A stretch of 38,340 bases of DNA. Source: a virus. The position numbers and the translations under genes are program-made. The stretch is taken from IMG/VR virus record IMGVR_UViG_3300036770_000738, positions 1-38,340 of that record. One strand, given 5' to 3'. The notes under the pieces were generated by a model. It saw only the letters and a list, made by a program, of their open reading frames with translations. It was not told the DNA's origin and did not search any database. Positions 6,940 through 15,339 of the stretch are shown in pieces (position 1 is the stretch's first letter; the number at the start of each line of letters is the position of its first letter).

Positions 6940-8151
6940 GTGGCTAATTCACTTCTGACTATTGACATGATCACGAGGAAGGCTCTCGAAATTCTTGAGA
7001 ACAACCTTGTGATCACCCGTAACGTGAACCGTCAGTACGACGACAGCTTCGCTGTCGAAGGTGCCAAGATCGGTTCGACCCTCCGCATCCGTCTGCCGGA
7101 TCGTGCCCTTGTGACCGACGGCGCCGCTTTGCAGGTGCAGGCTGACAACGAGCAGTTCACCACGCTCACCGTCGCCTCGCAGAAGCACATCGGTGTCAAC
7201 TTCACGAGCGCCGAAATGGCCCTTCAGTTGGACGACTTCGCCGATCGCGTGTTGAAGCCGCGTATCAGCCAGTTGGCCGCCAGCATCGACGCCGACGTGG
7301 CGAACTCGTACAAAAACGTGTTCCAGTCTGTCGGTTCGCCTGGCACCACGCCTGGCACCTCGCTCGTTCTGTTGCAAGCGCAGCAGAAGCTGAACGAAGC
7401 CGCCGCCGGTATGGCTCCGCGCTACGCAACCGTCAATCCGGCTGCCAACGCTGGCCTCGTGGAAGGCATGAAGGGTCTCTTCAACCCCGTTGACTCCATC
7501 AGCCGTCAGTTCAAGAACGGCATGATGGGCGAAGGCATCTTGGGCTACGACGAGATCAACATGTCTCAGTCGATCAAGCAGCACACCAACGGCTCGGCCT
7601 CGCGTTCGGATACCCCGATCGTGAAGACCACGCTGACCAACGGTGCGACCAAGCTGACCCTCGACAACGTAACCGACGGCCTTACCCTCGTCCCTGGCGA
7701 CGTGTTCACCATCGCTGGCGTGTTCGCGGTCAACCCGCAGACCCGCGAGTCGACCGGCGCGTTGCAGCAGTTCGTTGTGCAGAACACCGTTACCTCGGCC
7801 TCTACGGAGTTCGTGGATGTGGAGTTCCTGCCGGCGGTCTACGGCCCGACTCACGCCCTCGCCACCGTCAGCAAGCTGCCGACGGCCAGCGATGTCGTGA
7901 CCTACGTGGGTGCTGCCAGCGGCCAGTACGCGCAGAACTTGGTGTACCACAAGGACGCGATCACGTTCGCTACCGCCGACCTCCTGCTCCCGCAGGGCGT
8001 TGACATGGCGAGCCGTCAGGTCCACAACGGTATCTCCATGCGCGTTGTTCGTCAGTACGACATCAACAACGACCGTATGCCCTGCCGTATCGACGTGCTG
8101 TATGGCTACTCGGTGATTCGTCCGCAGATGGCCTGCCGCATCTGGGGCTAA
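6940..8151 (+). CDS. Major capsid protein (P22 coat-like)
   Basis: The 403-residue protein starts at a GTG (6940) with a good ribosome site (ggag at 6929-6932). Family hallmarks include ITRKALEILENNLVITRNVN near the N-terminus, the DRALVTDGAALQVQ loop, MAPRYATVNPAANAGLVEGM, and near residues 230-300 an inserted beta domain (NGATKLTLDNVTDGLTLVPG) like the telokin/I-domain of the P22 gp5 coat. The C-terminal GVDMASRQVHNGISMRVVRQ is also typical. It follows scaffold as expected. Codon use is strongly biased to G/C-ending codons, consistent with high expression. Confidence 0.93.
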   Translation: MANSLLTIDMITRKALEILENNLVITRNVNRQYDDSFAVEGAKIGSTLRIRLPDRALVTDGAALQVQADNEQFTTLTVASQKHIGVNFTSAEMALQLDDFADRVLKPRISQLAASIDADVANSYKNVFQSVGSPGTTPGTSLVLLQAQQKLNEAAAGMAPRYATVNPAANAGLVEGMKGLFNPVDSISRQFKNGMMGEGILGYDEINMSQSIKQHTNGSASRSDTPIVKTTLTNGATKLTLDNVTDGLTLVPGDVFTIAGVFAVNPQTRESTGALQQFVVQNTVTSASTEFVDVEFLPAVYGPTHALATVSKLPTASDVVTYVGAASGQYAQNLVYHKDAITFATADLLLPQGVDMASRQVHNGISMRVVRQYDINNDRMPCRIDVLYGYSVIRPQMACRIWG

Positions 8152-8181
8152 TGTTTAACCTTATTCACGGAGTAACTTAAA

Positions 8182-8583
8182 ATGGCACTTTCTAATGGTA
8201 CTGGTGGTTATCAGATCAGTGCAGGCGCTATTGGCGAGCCGGTAATGTTTGCGCAAGGCGCCCCTGTGGCGCTGACCGCAGGCGCGACCGCAACGCCCGA
8301 GCAGCTTGCAAACGGTCTTTTCACGTTCAACGGCACGGCGGGCAACCTTGTCCTTCCGACCGTTGCATTGTGGGAAGAGGCGTATCCTTCCACAGACAAA
8401 GTGGACGCCGCGTTCGACTTCTTCGTCATCAACATTGATGCGTCGGGTTCGGATGCCATCACGGTCGCTGTGGGCACGGGCTGGACGCTCGTGGGCGCAG
8501 GCGCTGTAGCGGCGGCAACGTCAGGCCACTTCCGTTGCCGTAAGACCGGCGCGGGCGCGTGGACTGTCTACCGCATCTCGTAA
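8182..8583 (+). CDS. Putative capsid decoration / minor head protein
   Basis: The 133-residue, beta-rich protein lies directly after the coat gene with ribosome site ggag 13 bases before ATG. It is rich in Gly, Ala, Thr and Val with few charges, and has motifs such as ALWEEAYPSTDKVDAAFDFF and a C-terminal CRKTGAGAWTVYRIS. Proteins of this length and composition after coat genes often trimerise on the capsid surface. It has no signal peptide. A strong hairpin follows at 8592-8619. The decoration role is inference from position and fold type. Confidence 0.6.
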   Translation: MALSNGTGGYQISAGAIGEPVMFAQGAPVALTAGATATPEQLANGLFTFNGTAGNLVLPTVALWEEAYPSTDKVDAAFDFFVINIDASGSDAITVAVGTGWTLVGAGAVAAATSGHFRCRKTGAGAWTVYRIS

Positions 8584-8591
8584 TAGCAAAC

Positions 8592-8619
8592 GCCCCCTAC
8601 GGGTGATACCGTAGGGGGC
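8592..8619 (+). terminator. Strong hairpin after the coat/decoration genes
   Basis: GCCCCCTACGG (8592-8602) and CCGTAGGGGGC (8609-8619) form a perfect 11-bp stem around a 6-base GTGATA loop, 9 bases after the stop at 8581-8583. No T-run follows, so it is not a classic intrinsic terminator. It may attenuate transcription or protect the 3' end of coat mRNA from exonucleases, keeping coat levels above the downstream tail proteins. Confidence 0.7.
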
Positions 8620-8640
8620 ACTGCCTAGAGGACTACGCTC

Positions 8641-8919
8641 ATGCCGAATACCAAGCCGATTGGTGTCGCCTACGCAGATCAGCTTTTGGACGGAGCTCGC
8701 TTCGTTCCGGAAGTGGCTGCGAACACGGCGGCGCTGACCACGATTACGTCTACCGCTCCTGTCACTCCCGACTTTGCGATTCAGGATCTGGTTAACAGCA
8801 GTGCGTTTGGCTTCGTCACTAAGGACGAAGGCAACACGGTGCTGGCTGTTATCGCCAATCTTCAGACTCGCGTGGCGGAGTTGGAGAGCAAACTGCAAAC
8901 TTACGGTATGCTTCCGTAA
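8641..8919 (+). CDS. Small structural protein with C-terminal coiled coil (possible head fibre)
   Basis: The 92-residue product begins MPNTKPIGVAYADQLLDGAR and ends in a short heptad segment (TVLAVIANLQTRVAELESKL, about residues 66-85) suited to trimerisation. I have seen such proteins after phage coat genes, sometimes called head fibres. Ribosome site is agaggac before ATG. It has no enzyme motif, signal peptide or membrane helix. It is probably a virion surface component. Confidence 0.55.
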   Translation: MPNTKPIGVAYADQLLDGARFVPEVAANTAALTTITSTAPVTPDFAIQDLVNSSAFGFVTKDEGNTVLAVIANLQTRVAELESKLQTYGMLP

Positions 8920-8921
8920 CT

Positions 8922-9116
8922 ATGCATTACTATCTTCGTCATCCCGTTCACGGGACCAAGGTGGCTATTTCCGATATGGAAGTAGCTTTGGATTCAGAAA
9001 ACGGGTGGGAAGAGTACGACCCCACGGACCCGGCGGTACAAGAGGAAACTTTTGTGCCGTCGGACTCCGTTTCGGCTAACAACCAGTTAAGGGTGCGCCG
9101 TAAGAGGAAGGAATAA
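8922..9116 (+). CDS. Small hypothetical virion-region protein, 64 residues
   Basis: It starts two bases after the previous stop, and its TAA overlaps the next ATG (taATGg). The sequence opens MHYYLRHPVHGTKVAISDME and includes a GWEEYDP motif, common in short phage proteins encoded before head-completion genes, and ends with the basic tail RRKRKE. The function is unknown. The tight packing between two virion genes argues that it is real. Confidence 0.6.
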   Translation: MHYYLRHPVHGTKVAISDMEVALDSENGWEEYDPTDPAVQEETFVPSDSVSANNQLRVRRKRKE

Positions 9117-9829
9117 TGGCCGTCACCGCCCAAAACTTGATCAACAAGTCGCTGCGACTGCTGGGCGTTTTGGCTTCGGGTGAAACGACCACGGCGGCGG
9201 AAGCTGAAGACTCGTTATACAGCTTGAACTCAATCATCGACTCGCTGTCGGCGAACCCACAGTATTATTTTTGCACGCAGGCCGAACAGTTTACGTTGGT
9301 CAACGGGCAGAGCACGTACACGATCGGTAACGATCCCAACACGTCGCCAGCGGCTAACTTTGTCGCAGCGCGACCGATTCGCATTGTGGGCGCGTTCGTG
9401 CGCATCAGCAACGTCGACACGCCGCTTGCGCTGATTACCGAGCAGTATTGGACTAACATTGCGGCTAAAGCCACGAGCGGTACGCCGACAAAGCTCTTGT
9501 ACCGACCTAACGTGCCGTACGGGCAGATCGTGCTGTACCCCACGCCTAACGCAGCGGTGCCGATCTTTATCAAAGCCGAGCGGATGATTGGCGAATACGC
9601 CACGCTGACTTCGACGCAGTACCTGCCGCCGGGGTATCAGCGGCTGCTTGAGCTGTCACTCGCTATGGAGTTAGCACCGGAGTATGGGACGCAAGTTAAA
9701 CCGGAGATTTTGGCGAACCTTCGTGCGGATCTGGATAGCCTTATCCGTACCAACATTCAGCCCTTGCCGGTTAACAAGACTGATAACTTCCCCAACTCGA
9801 ACACCACGTTCAATATGCCCCCGATCTAG
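9116..9829 (+). CDS. Head-completion / tail accessory factor, P22 gp4-like (copy 1)
   Basis: The 237-residue protein has an N-terminal helical bundle (QNLINKSLRLLGVLASGETT; EDSLYSLNSIIDSLSANP), the FTLVNGQSTYTIG strand, and a C-terminal helical part with LPPGYQRLLELSLAMELAPE. These are traits of the gp4 family, which assembles under the portal ring and closes the head for the tail. It is followed by a second protein of the same plan at 9837. The gp10-like gene lies downstream, preserving P22 gene order. Confidence 0.85.
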   Translation: MAVTAQNLINKSLRLLGVLASGETTTAAEAEDSLYSLNSIIDSLSANPQYYFCTQAEQFTLVNGQSTYTIGNDPNTSPAANFVAARPIRIVGAFVRISNVDTPLALITEQYWTNIAAKATSGTPTKLLYRPNVPYGQIVLYPTPNAAVPIFIKAERMIGEYATLTSTQYLPPGYQRLLELSLAMELAPEYGTQVKPEILANLRADLDSLIRTNIQPLPVNKTDNFPNSNTTFNMPPI

Positions 9830-9836
9830 GTGATTT

Positions 9837-10622
9837 ATGCCAACGACTCGTGAATTGTTAGGTGGCGCGCATCGACTGCTGGGGTTAGTGAACTCAGGTA
9901 ACGTGCTGCCTGAAGCGGTCTACCAAGATAACTTGGTGGCGCTTAATCAAATGGTTGATAGCTGGAGCACCGAGCGGCTTGCAGTGTTCTGTACACAAGA
10001 CCAAACGTATTTTTGGGATCCCGGCTTTCGTATTCGTACACTAGGCCCGACGGGCGATTTTGTGTTTATTTTGGCTAATCAGTCTGACACGCCAATTGTT
10101 ACGCAAGGCGAAGACTACATTGGCGTTGACGACGCTACGACTCAAAGGCCGATTTTGTTAGAAGATTCCACGTATTTTCGTGACCCTAGCAACAATGTGT
10201 CATTTGGTATTCGGTTTATTAACCAATTGCAGTACAACAACATTGCGGTCAAGACGGTTACTAGCACCTATCCGCAGGTGATGTTTGTCAATATGACTTT
10301 CCCAAACATCACGTTAGCGGTCTACCCAGTGCCAAACAAAATGCTGGAGTTTCACTTTATCTCGGTGCAGCCCTTAGCAAACCCCGCCACACTTGAAACT
10401 GAACTTGCCTTTCCGCCAGGTTACTTGCGCGCGTTTCGCTATAACTTGGCGCTTGAGCTTGCCCCCGAGTTTAACGTGGAACCTTCAAGCGAAGTGCGAC
10501 GAATTGCCATGTATAGCAAACGTAATTTGAAGCGCATCAACAATCCTGATGACATTATGGCAATGCCGTATAGCGTCATTGCCCGCCGTAACCGCTACAA
10601 CATCTTTGCAGGGAACTACTAA
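9837..10622 (+). CDS. Head-completion / tail accessory factor, P22 gp4-like (copy 2)
   Basis: This 261-residue protein parallels its upstream neighbour: GAHRLLGLVNSGNVLPEAVY, then LNQMVDSWSTERLAVFCTQD, the TYFWDPGFRIRTLG strand, and near the C-terminus FPPGYLRAFRYNLALELAPE, matching LPPGYQRLLELSLAMELAPE in copy 1. The C-terminal tail (RRNRYNIFAGNY) differs. It is probably a diverged duplicate that forms a second ring layer or a specialised connector. Identity is low enough that the duplication looks ancient. Confidence 0.78.
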   Translation: MPTTRELLGGAHRLLGLVNSGNVLPEAVYQDNLVALNQMVDSWSTERLAVFCTQDQTYFWDPGFRIRTLGPTGDFVFILANQSDTPIVTQGEDYIGVDDATTQRPILLEDSTYFRDPSNNVSFGIRFINQLQYNNIAVKTVTSTYPQVMFVNMTFPNITLAVYPVPNKMLEFHFISVQPLANPATLETELAFPPGYLRAFRYNLALELAPEFNVEPSSEVRRIAMYSKRNLKRINNPDDIMAMPYSVIARRNRYNIFAGNY

Positions 10623-10624
10623 TC

Positions 10625-11305
10625 ATGGCGACTAAAATCACCATTTCTAATCTTCCCGCAACTGCTTCGTCCTCGGGCGCGGATGAGTTTGTGTTGGTGC
10701 AGGGCAGCCTGACCAAAAAGATCACGAACACTAACCTTTTTACCAACGTCACGTTGACTAGCCCAACAATGGTCACGCCGACATTAGGCGTGGCGTCGGC
10801 GACTAGCATCAACAAGGTTGCGATCACAGCGCCTGCGGCAGGCGCGACACTTACGCTCGCGGATGGCAAGACGCTGACGGTCAATAACTCCATCACGTTC
10901 TCGGGCACAGATGCCACGACCATGACGTTCCCTGCAACGGATGCGACTTTGGCGCGTACGGATGCCGCGCAGACATTCATTGGCACGCAGACTTTTGGCG
11001 GCGCGATTGTTGGTGGCGTGCAGGCGCTTTCTGGTCCTGGCGCTGTTAACGTCACGACCGTTACGACCGCGTTCACTTCAACCGGCACGGGCGATGCGCT
11101 GACGCTTTCCGATGGCGCGAACGGTCAATTGAAGTCAATTGTTTATGTTGCAGAAACTGCTGGTGCCGATACGGGCGTGCTGACGCCGAGTAATTTTGGT
11201 AACGGTACGACTATTACATTTACCAACGTAGGTGATAGCTGTCTTTTGCAATTTCTCGGCACCAATTGGTGGGTAGTGTCCCTTAACGGCGCGACCGTTG
11301 CTTAA
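10625..11305 (+). CDS. Tail fibre-like protein with adapter N-terminus
   Basis: The 226-residue protein begins KITISNLPATASSSGADEFV followed by LVQGSLTKKITNTNLF, the same attachment pattern as the proteins at 3738 and 4063. Typical fibre phrases follow: LADGKTLTVNNSITFSGTD and ATLARTDAAQTFIGTQTF. The C-terminal third (about 130-226) is a compact beta domain ending in LQFLGTNWWVVSLNGATVA. It sits between the gp4-like and gp10-like genes and would be a virion component attached to the tail hub. Confidence 0.65.
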   Translation: MATKITISNLPATASSSGADEFVLVQGSLTKKITNTNLFTNVTLTSPTMVTPTLGVASATSINKVAITAPAAGATLTLADGKTLTVNNSITFSGTDATTMTFPATDATLARTDAAQTFIGTQTFGGAIVGGVQALSGPGAVNVTTVTTAFTSTGTGDALTLSDGANGQLKSIVYVAETAGADTGVLTPSNFGNGTTITFTNVGDSCLLQFLGTNWWVVSLNGATVA

Positions 11306-11308
11306 CCC

Positions 11309-12859
11309 ATGAAGACGCCGATTCTCGGATCGTCGTATGTTTTGCGCAGCCCTAACGCGGCAGATGCGCGCATGGTCAATCTTTATCCGGAAGTTATCCC
11401 TGAAGCTGGCAAAGAGCCCGCTTACTTGCAGCGTTGTCCTGGCATGGAGCTCATCGCTTCGGTAGGGGCGGGCCCGATCCGTGGCATGTGGAACCACGAG
11501 GGCGATGTGTACATTGCTTCAGGCAGCGAGCTCTACAAGATGGCGCCGGACATCTCGCTGACTAAGATCGGCGACATTACGGGCACGGGGCCGGTGTCGA
11601 TGGCTGACAACGGCTTGCAGCTTTTTGTGGCCTGTAACCCTGACGGTTACATCTACAACTTCACCACGACTGCGTTCGCGCAGATTACCGATCCCGATTA
11701 CCCTGGCGCTGTAACGGTAGGGTATCTGGATGGGTATTTTGTCTTTAACGAGCCCAACAGCCAACGCATCTGGGTTACGCAGCTTTTTGACGGTTTGTCG
11801 GTCGATCCGCTTGACTTTGCGAGCGCCGAAGGATCCCCCGACGGTTTGGTGTCAATCATCATTGACCATCGCGAGGCGTGGCTCTTTGGCACGAACTCGA
11901 CTGAAGTTTGGTACAACTCAGGCAACCCTGACTTTCCGTTAGAGCGCATCCAAGGCGCCTACAACGAAGTCGGTTGCATTGCCCCCTACTCGGTCGCCAA
12001 GCTCGACAACAGTGTGTTCTGGCTCGGAGCAGACGCTCGCGGTCAAGGCATCGTCTACCGCGCGCAAGGCTACCAAGCCGTTCGCGTCTCGACGCACGCC
12101 GTAGAGTTTGCCATTCAACAGTACGCCGACATGTCGGATGCGCTCGCCTACACGTACCAGCAGGACGGTCACGCGTTCTACGTATTGATCTTCCCAAGCG
12201 CGAATACGACGTGGGTGTTCGATGCCGCAACGGGCGCATGGCACGAACGTGCCGCGCTCGTCAATGGCGAGTATCGGCGGCATCGCTCGAACGCGCACGC
12301 TGCGTTCAATAACTACCCAACCGTTGGCGACTTTGAGAACGGCAACATTTATCAGTTCAAATTGGATGTCTTTTTGGATGCGGGTGTGGTGCAGAAGTGG
12401 CTACGCCGCTGGCGCGCACTACCCACCGGCCAAAACAACCTCACGCGCACGATCCATCATCAGTTGCAGCTTGACTGCCAAACGGGCGTAGGCTTGTCGG
12501 GCGATGAGTCCACCTCGGCGTTGGACCTTATTTTATCGACCGAAACAGCGCAAGAGATTGAGACCAACCAAGCCATTTCGCCGAACACCGCACCGAGCTC
12601 GCTCTACGCCTTGATCGGCCAAAACATCGGCGTCGATCCACAGGTCATGCTGCGTTGGTCGGACGATGGCGGCCATACATGGAGCAACGAGCACTGGCGC
12701 GACATGGGACCGATCGGTGCCACGCAAACGCGTGTCATCTGGCGTCGGCTCGGCGCGACGATGAAGTCTCGCGATCGCGTGTACGAAGTGTCGGGCACGG
12801 ATCCCGTTATTGTCGCCATCATGGGAGCGGAGCTAGAACTTAGCCCGACGGATGCGTAA
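11309..12859 (+). CDS. Packaged-DNA stabilisation / tail hub protein (P22 gp10-like)
   Basis: The 516-residue product has the gp10-family opening MKTPILGSSYVLRSPNAADA with RMVNLYPEVIPE. A propeller-like series of beta strands follows (IRGMWNHEGDVYIASGSELY, HREAWLFGTNSTEVWYNSG, ARGQGIVYRAQGYQAVRVST) and the MLRWSDDGGHTWSNEHW motif near residue 450. In P22, gp10 forms the hexameric tail hub below gp4 and keeps DNA inside. Its TAA overlaps the next ATG (taATGg). The placement after the gp4-like genes matches P22 order. Confidence 0.9.
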   Translation: MKTPILGSSYVLRSPNAADARMVNLYPEVIPEAGKEPAYLQRCPGMELIASVGAGPIRGMWNHEGDVYIASGSELYKMAPDISLTKIGDITGTGPVSMADNGLQLFVACNPDGYIYNFTTTAFAQITDPDYPGAVTVGYLDGYFVFNEPNSQRIWVTQLFDGLSVDPLDFASAEGSPDGLVSIIIDHREAWLFGTNSTEVWYNSGNPDFPLERIQGAYNEVGCIAPYSVAKLDNSVFWLGADARGQGIVYRAQGYQAVRVSTHAVEFAIQQYADMSDALAYTYQQDGHAFYVLIFPSANTTWVFDAATGAWHERAALVNGEYRRHRSNAHAAFNNYPTVGDFENGNIYQFKLDVFLDAGVVQKWLRRWRALPTGQNNLTRTIHHQLQLDCQTGVGLSGDESTSALDLILSTETAQEIETNQAISPNTAPSSLYALIGQNIGVDPQVMLRWSDDGGHTWSNEHWRDMGPIGATQTRVIWRRLGATMKSRDRVYEVSGTDPVIVAIMGAELELSPTDA

Positions 12860-13569
12860 TGGCGGCTCAGAACACAACCAACATTCCTGCACCTCGCGTC
12901 CCGTTCATTGACGAGCGGACAGGGCTAATCAGCCGTGAGTGGTTCCGGTTTCTTAACAACCAGTTCCAACTCACAGGCGGCGGTACGACCGCCATCTCGC
13001 TTGCTGACCTTGAGCTTGCGCCGTACAGCGACGCGGCGACCGAAGCGGAGCTTGCGGTCACGCAGTCTCGCGTGCAGGCGCTAGAGCTCGCGCCGCGCGC
13101 GCCTGAGCTTACGCCTGTGAGCTTTGCGTCGTTCTACTCGACTCAAACGCAAGCAGCGACGACGATCAATACGGCCACGGCAATTAGCTATAACAATGCG
13201 GATACGACCTACGGCATTTACCGAGATCCCGCTGACAACACGAAAATTAAGGTCTCGCGGCCCGCCATTTATAACGTGCAGTTTTCTATTCAAGTCGACA
13301 AGACGTCGGGCGGTAACGGCAGTTTTTACATTTGGCCGGCGATCAACGGGACAGCGGTACCCAACTCAGGCTGCTATATTCAGATCCAAGGCAATAACGC
13401 TGAAATTTTTTCGGCAGCTAACTTTTTCCTGCCTTTGTCCAATGGCGACTACTTTCAGTTATATTTCTCCGTCAATGACTTGAGCGTGCAATTGCAGCAC
13501 TTTGCTGCTTCGGCCCCCGTGCCCGCGATTCCATCCATCATTTTAACCGTGATGCAGGTGTACATATGA
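12859..13569 (+). CDS. Putative tail needle / tail protein with C1q/TNF-like knob
   Basis: The 236-residue protein has an N-terminal PRVPFIDERTGLISREWFRF segment, common in phage tail proteins. A short heptad stretch (ATEAELAVTQSRVQALEL, about residues 56-73) comes next, and then a beta-sandwich from about 110 to 236 (YNVQFSIQVDKTSGGNGSF, FFLPLSNGDYFQLYFSVND) resembling C1q/TNF-type trimeric knobs. It directly follows the gp10-like gene, the position of needle gp26 in P22; the Sf6 needle also ends in a TNF-like knob. The needle role is inference from position and fold. Its end overlaps the next start. Confidence 0.6.
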   Translation: MAAQNTTNIPAPRVPFIDERTGLISREWFRFLNNQFQLTGGGTTAISLADLELAPYSDAATEAELAVTQSRVQALELAPRAPELTPVSFASFYSTQTQAATTINTATAISYNNADTTYGIYRDPADNTKIKVSRPAIYNVQFSIQVDKTSGGNGSFYIWPAINGTAVPNSGCYIQIQGNNAEIFSAANFFLPLSNGDYFQLYFSVNDLSVQLQHFAASAPVPAIPSIILTVMQVYI

Positions 13570-14366
13570 CCGTTTTTCTCTCCCCGCTGGCGGGTGCCGG
13601 CGCACAGTTTTTCGATGGAAACGGCGCGCCGTTGGCAGGCGGTCGGATCTTTACCTACACGGCAGGCACGACCACGCCCGAGGCGACCTACACGAGCATC
13701 AGCGGCGCCACGGCGCACCCGAACCCAATCGTGCTCAACTCTGAAGGCCGCGTGCCCGCAGAGATTTGGCTTACGGAGTCGGTGAGCTACAAGTTCATCC
13801 TGCAAACTGCCGCTGGCGTTCAGATCGGCACGTACGACGACATCTCGGGCGTCAACGATTTGACGGTCTCGGGCATTAGCTGGGCGAACGTAACGGGCAC
13901 CCCCACTACGCTCGCAGGCTATGGCATTACGGACGCGCTGTCCGCAGCGACAGCGGCCTCGACCTACGCCCCGATCGCAAGCCCCACGTTCACGGGCACC
14001 GCGCTGATCCCTGACAACGCGCCCTCGAACACTAACTTCCCGATTGGCTACCGCGAGGCGCCGCTCAACAGCAAGACGACGGGCTACACGCTCATCGCCT
14101 CAGATGCGGGCAAGACGATCCTAATGAACGGCAGCAGCGTGACGCTGACCATCCCTGCCAACGCCTCGGTGCCGTTCCCGACGGGGACGGTGTTTATCGT
14201 CATCAACGTTAATGCAAGTGCATTGTCTATCGCGATTACGTCGGACACGCTGACGCTGGTGAACAGCAGCACGACCGGCACGCGAACATTGGCTCAGAAC
14301 GGGGTCGCGACCTGTATTAAGATTGGCGCGACGTCTTGGCTCATCAGCGGAGCAGGCTTGACCTAA
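13566..14366 (+). CDS. Tail fibre with head-binding-like N-terminal domain
   Basis: The 266-residue protein starts at ATG 13566, overlapping the previous gene by 4 bases. Residues 1-100 (LSPLAGAGAQFFDGNGAPLA through EIWLTESVSYKFILQTAAGV) follow the plan of P22-tailspike head-binding domains: a beta-strand unit with a plus-gap-plus GGRIFTYTAGTTTPEATYT motif. The middle has fibre repeats (TLAGYGITDAL). The C-terminal 90 residues form a beta domain (TGYTLIASDAGKTILMNGS). It probably anchors a fibre at the tail hub. Confidence 0.72.
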   Translation: MTVFLSPLAGAGAQFFDGNGAPLAGGRIFTYTAGTTTPEATYTSISGATAHPNPIVLNSEGRVPAEIWLTESVSYKFILQTAAGVQIGTYDDISGVNDLTVSGISWANVTGTPTTLAGYGITDALSAATAASTYAPIASPTFTGTALIPDNAPSNTNFPIGYREAPLNSKTTGYTLIASDAGKTILMNGSSVTLTIPANASVPFPTGTVFIVINVNASALSIAITSDTLTLVNSSTTGTRTLAQNGVATCIKIGATSWLISGAGLT

Positions 14367-14995
14367 TGAGTGGCGCTACCCTCGTCGCGTTCATTAACGG
14401 CAGCACAGGCGGTGCTGGCGCAGGCGTGTTCGACTTCACCGAACCCGGCACGGGCTTCATTGCGATCCCGACCGGCGCGACAGGCGTGGCGATCCAAGTC
14501 TGGGGCGCAGGCGGTGGTGGTGGTGCGGGGACGTTTGGGTTCATCGCGCCAGGTGAGCCTGAGATCTTTCCAGGCGGCGGTGGCGGAGGTGGGGGGTACG
14601 CTAAGACCGTGCTTACGTTCTCGGCTCAAGACGGTAAGACCATTAACTATACGGTAGGTTCCGGCGGTGCAGGCGGGCCATTTGGTTCGTTAAGTGGTGA
14701 TGCAGGGACGTTTTCTAACGTTTTCAGCGGCACGTACTCGCTAACCACGCTTACCGGAAACGGCGGTCAAGGCGGCACATCGGGTAATTTTCCCGTGCAA
14801 GGTGATGGCGGTACGGCCACGGGCGGCAACACGACCAACACGACCGGCAACGGTGGTGCCGCGTTTGAGCAGTCTGGAGCCGCAGGGGTGGCAGGTGACG
14901 CCAGCCTCACAGCCGGTGCAGGTGGCGATGGCGGGCTCACGTTTGACGGTCAGGCGGGCTCATCGGGCCGCGTGCGGTTCGTCTTTACATTCTAA
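14366..14995 (+). CDS. Glycine-rich tail tip / receptor-binding protein
   Basis: I chose ATG at 14366, overlapping the preceding TAA, over an earlier in-frame start; the product is 209 residues. It has runs of glycine (GAGGGGGAG; GGGGGGGG near residues 75-82) and repeated GG/NGG turns to the C-terminus, ending in GRVRFVFTF. Such glycine-rich domains form polyglycine-II-like lattices in adhesins of some T4-like phages and in glycine-rich fibre tips. Host-range function is likely but inferred. It forms a pair with the head-binding-like gene upstream. Confidence 0.65.
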   Translation: MSGATLVAFINGSTGGAGAGVFDFTEPGTGFIAIPTGATGVAIQVWGAGGGGGAGTFGFIAPGEPEIFPGGGGGGGGYAKTVLTFSAQDGKTINYTVGSGGAGGPFGSLSGDAGTFSNVFSGTYSLTTLTGNGGQGGTSGNFPVQGDGGTATGGNTTNTTGNGGAAFEQSGAAGVAGDASLTAGAGGDGGLTFDGQAGSSGRVRFVFTF

Positions 14996-15003
14996 GGTGA
15001 CGT

Positions 15004-15339
15004 ATGGCAGTTAGCGTAAAAGTTCTAATCCCCGCCAAGATCGCAGAGGCTGCGCAGACAACGCAGTACACTGCGACGAACGTAGCGGCCATCATTGACA
15101 AGTTTACCGCGACGAACTACAGCAGCGCCGCCGCCACTTTGTCCGTCAATTTGGTGACGGCCTTTGACAACGCGGGCAACCAGAACTTGATCATCAAAGC
15201 CAAGACCCTGCTGCCGTCGGAGACCTACACGTTTCCTGAGCTCGTGGGCCAGATCCTCGCGCCAGGCGGGTACATCTCGACGCTCGCTGGCACAGGGTCT
15301 GCCATCAACATCCGCTGCTCGGGGCGTGAAGTGTCGTGA
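15004..15339 (+). CDS. Hypothetical virion-region protein, 111 residues
   Basis: The protein reads as a compact beta sandwich (QTTQYTATNVAAIIDKFTAT, AATLSVNLVTAFDNAGNQN, SETYTFPELVGQIL) with no signal peptide or enzyme motif. Ribosome site is aaggtgacgt before ATG. I know similar short proteins from phage tail regions without assigned functions. Its TGA overlaps the GTG start of the cupin-SET gene, so the two are translationally coupled. Confidence 0.6.
   Translation: MAVSVKVLIPAKIAEAAQTTQYTATNVAAIIDKFTATNYSSAAATLSVNLVTAFDNAGNQNLIIKAKTLLPSETYTFPELVGQILAPGGYISTLAGTGSAINIRCSGREVS

Noticed and set aside
6949-8025. 358-codon open frame antisense to the major capsid gene
   Set aside because: It is an effect of strong G/C third-position bias in the coat gene. 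The product is low-complexity with no recognisable domain, and the plus-strand coat protein is certain.
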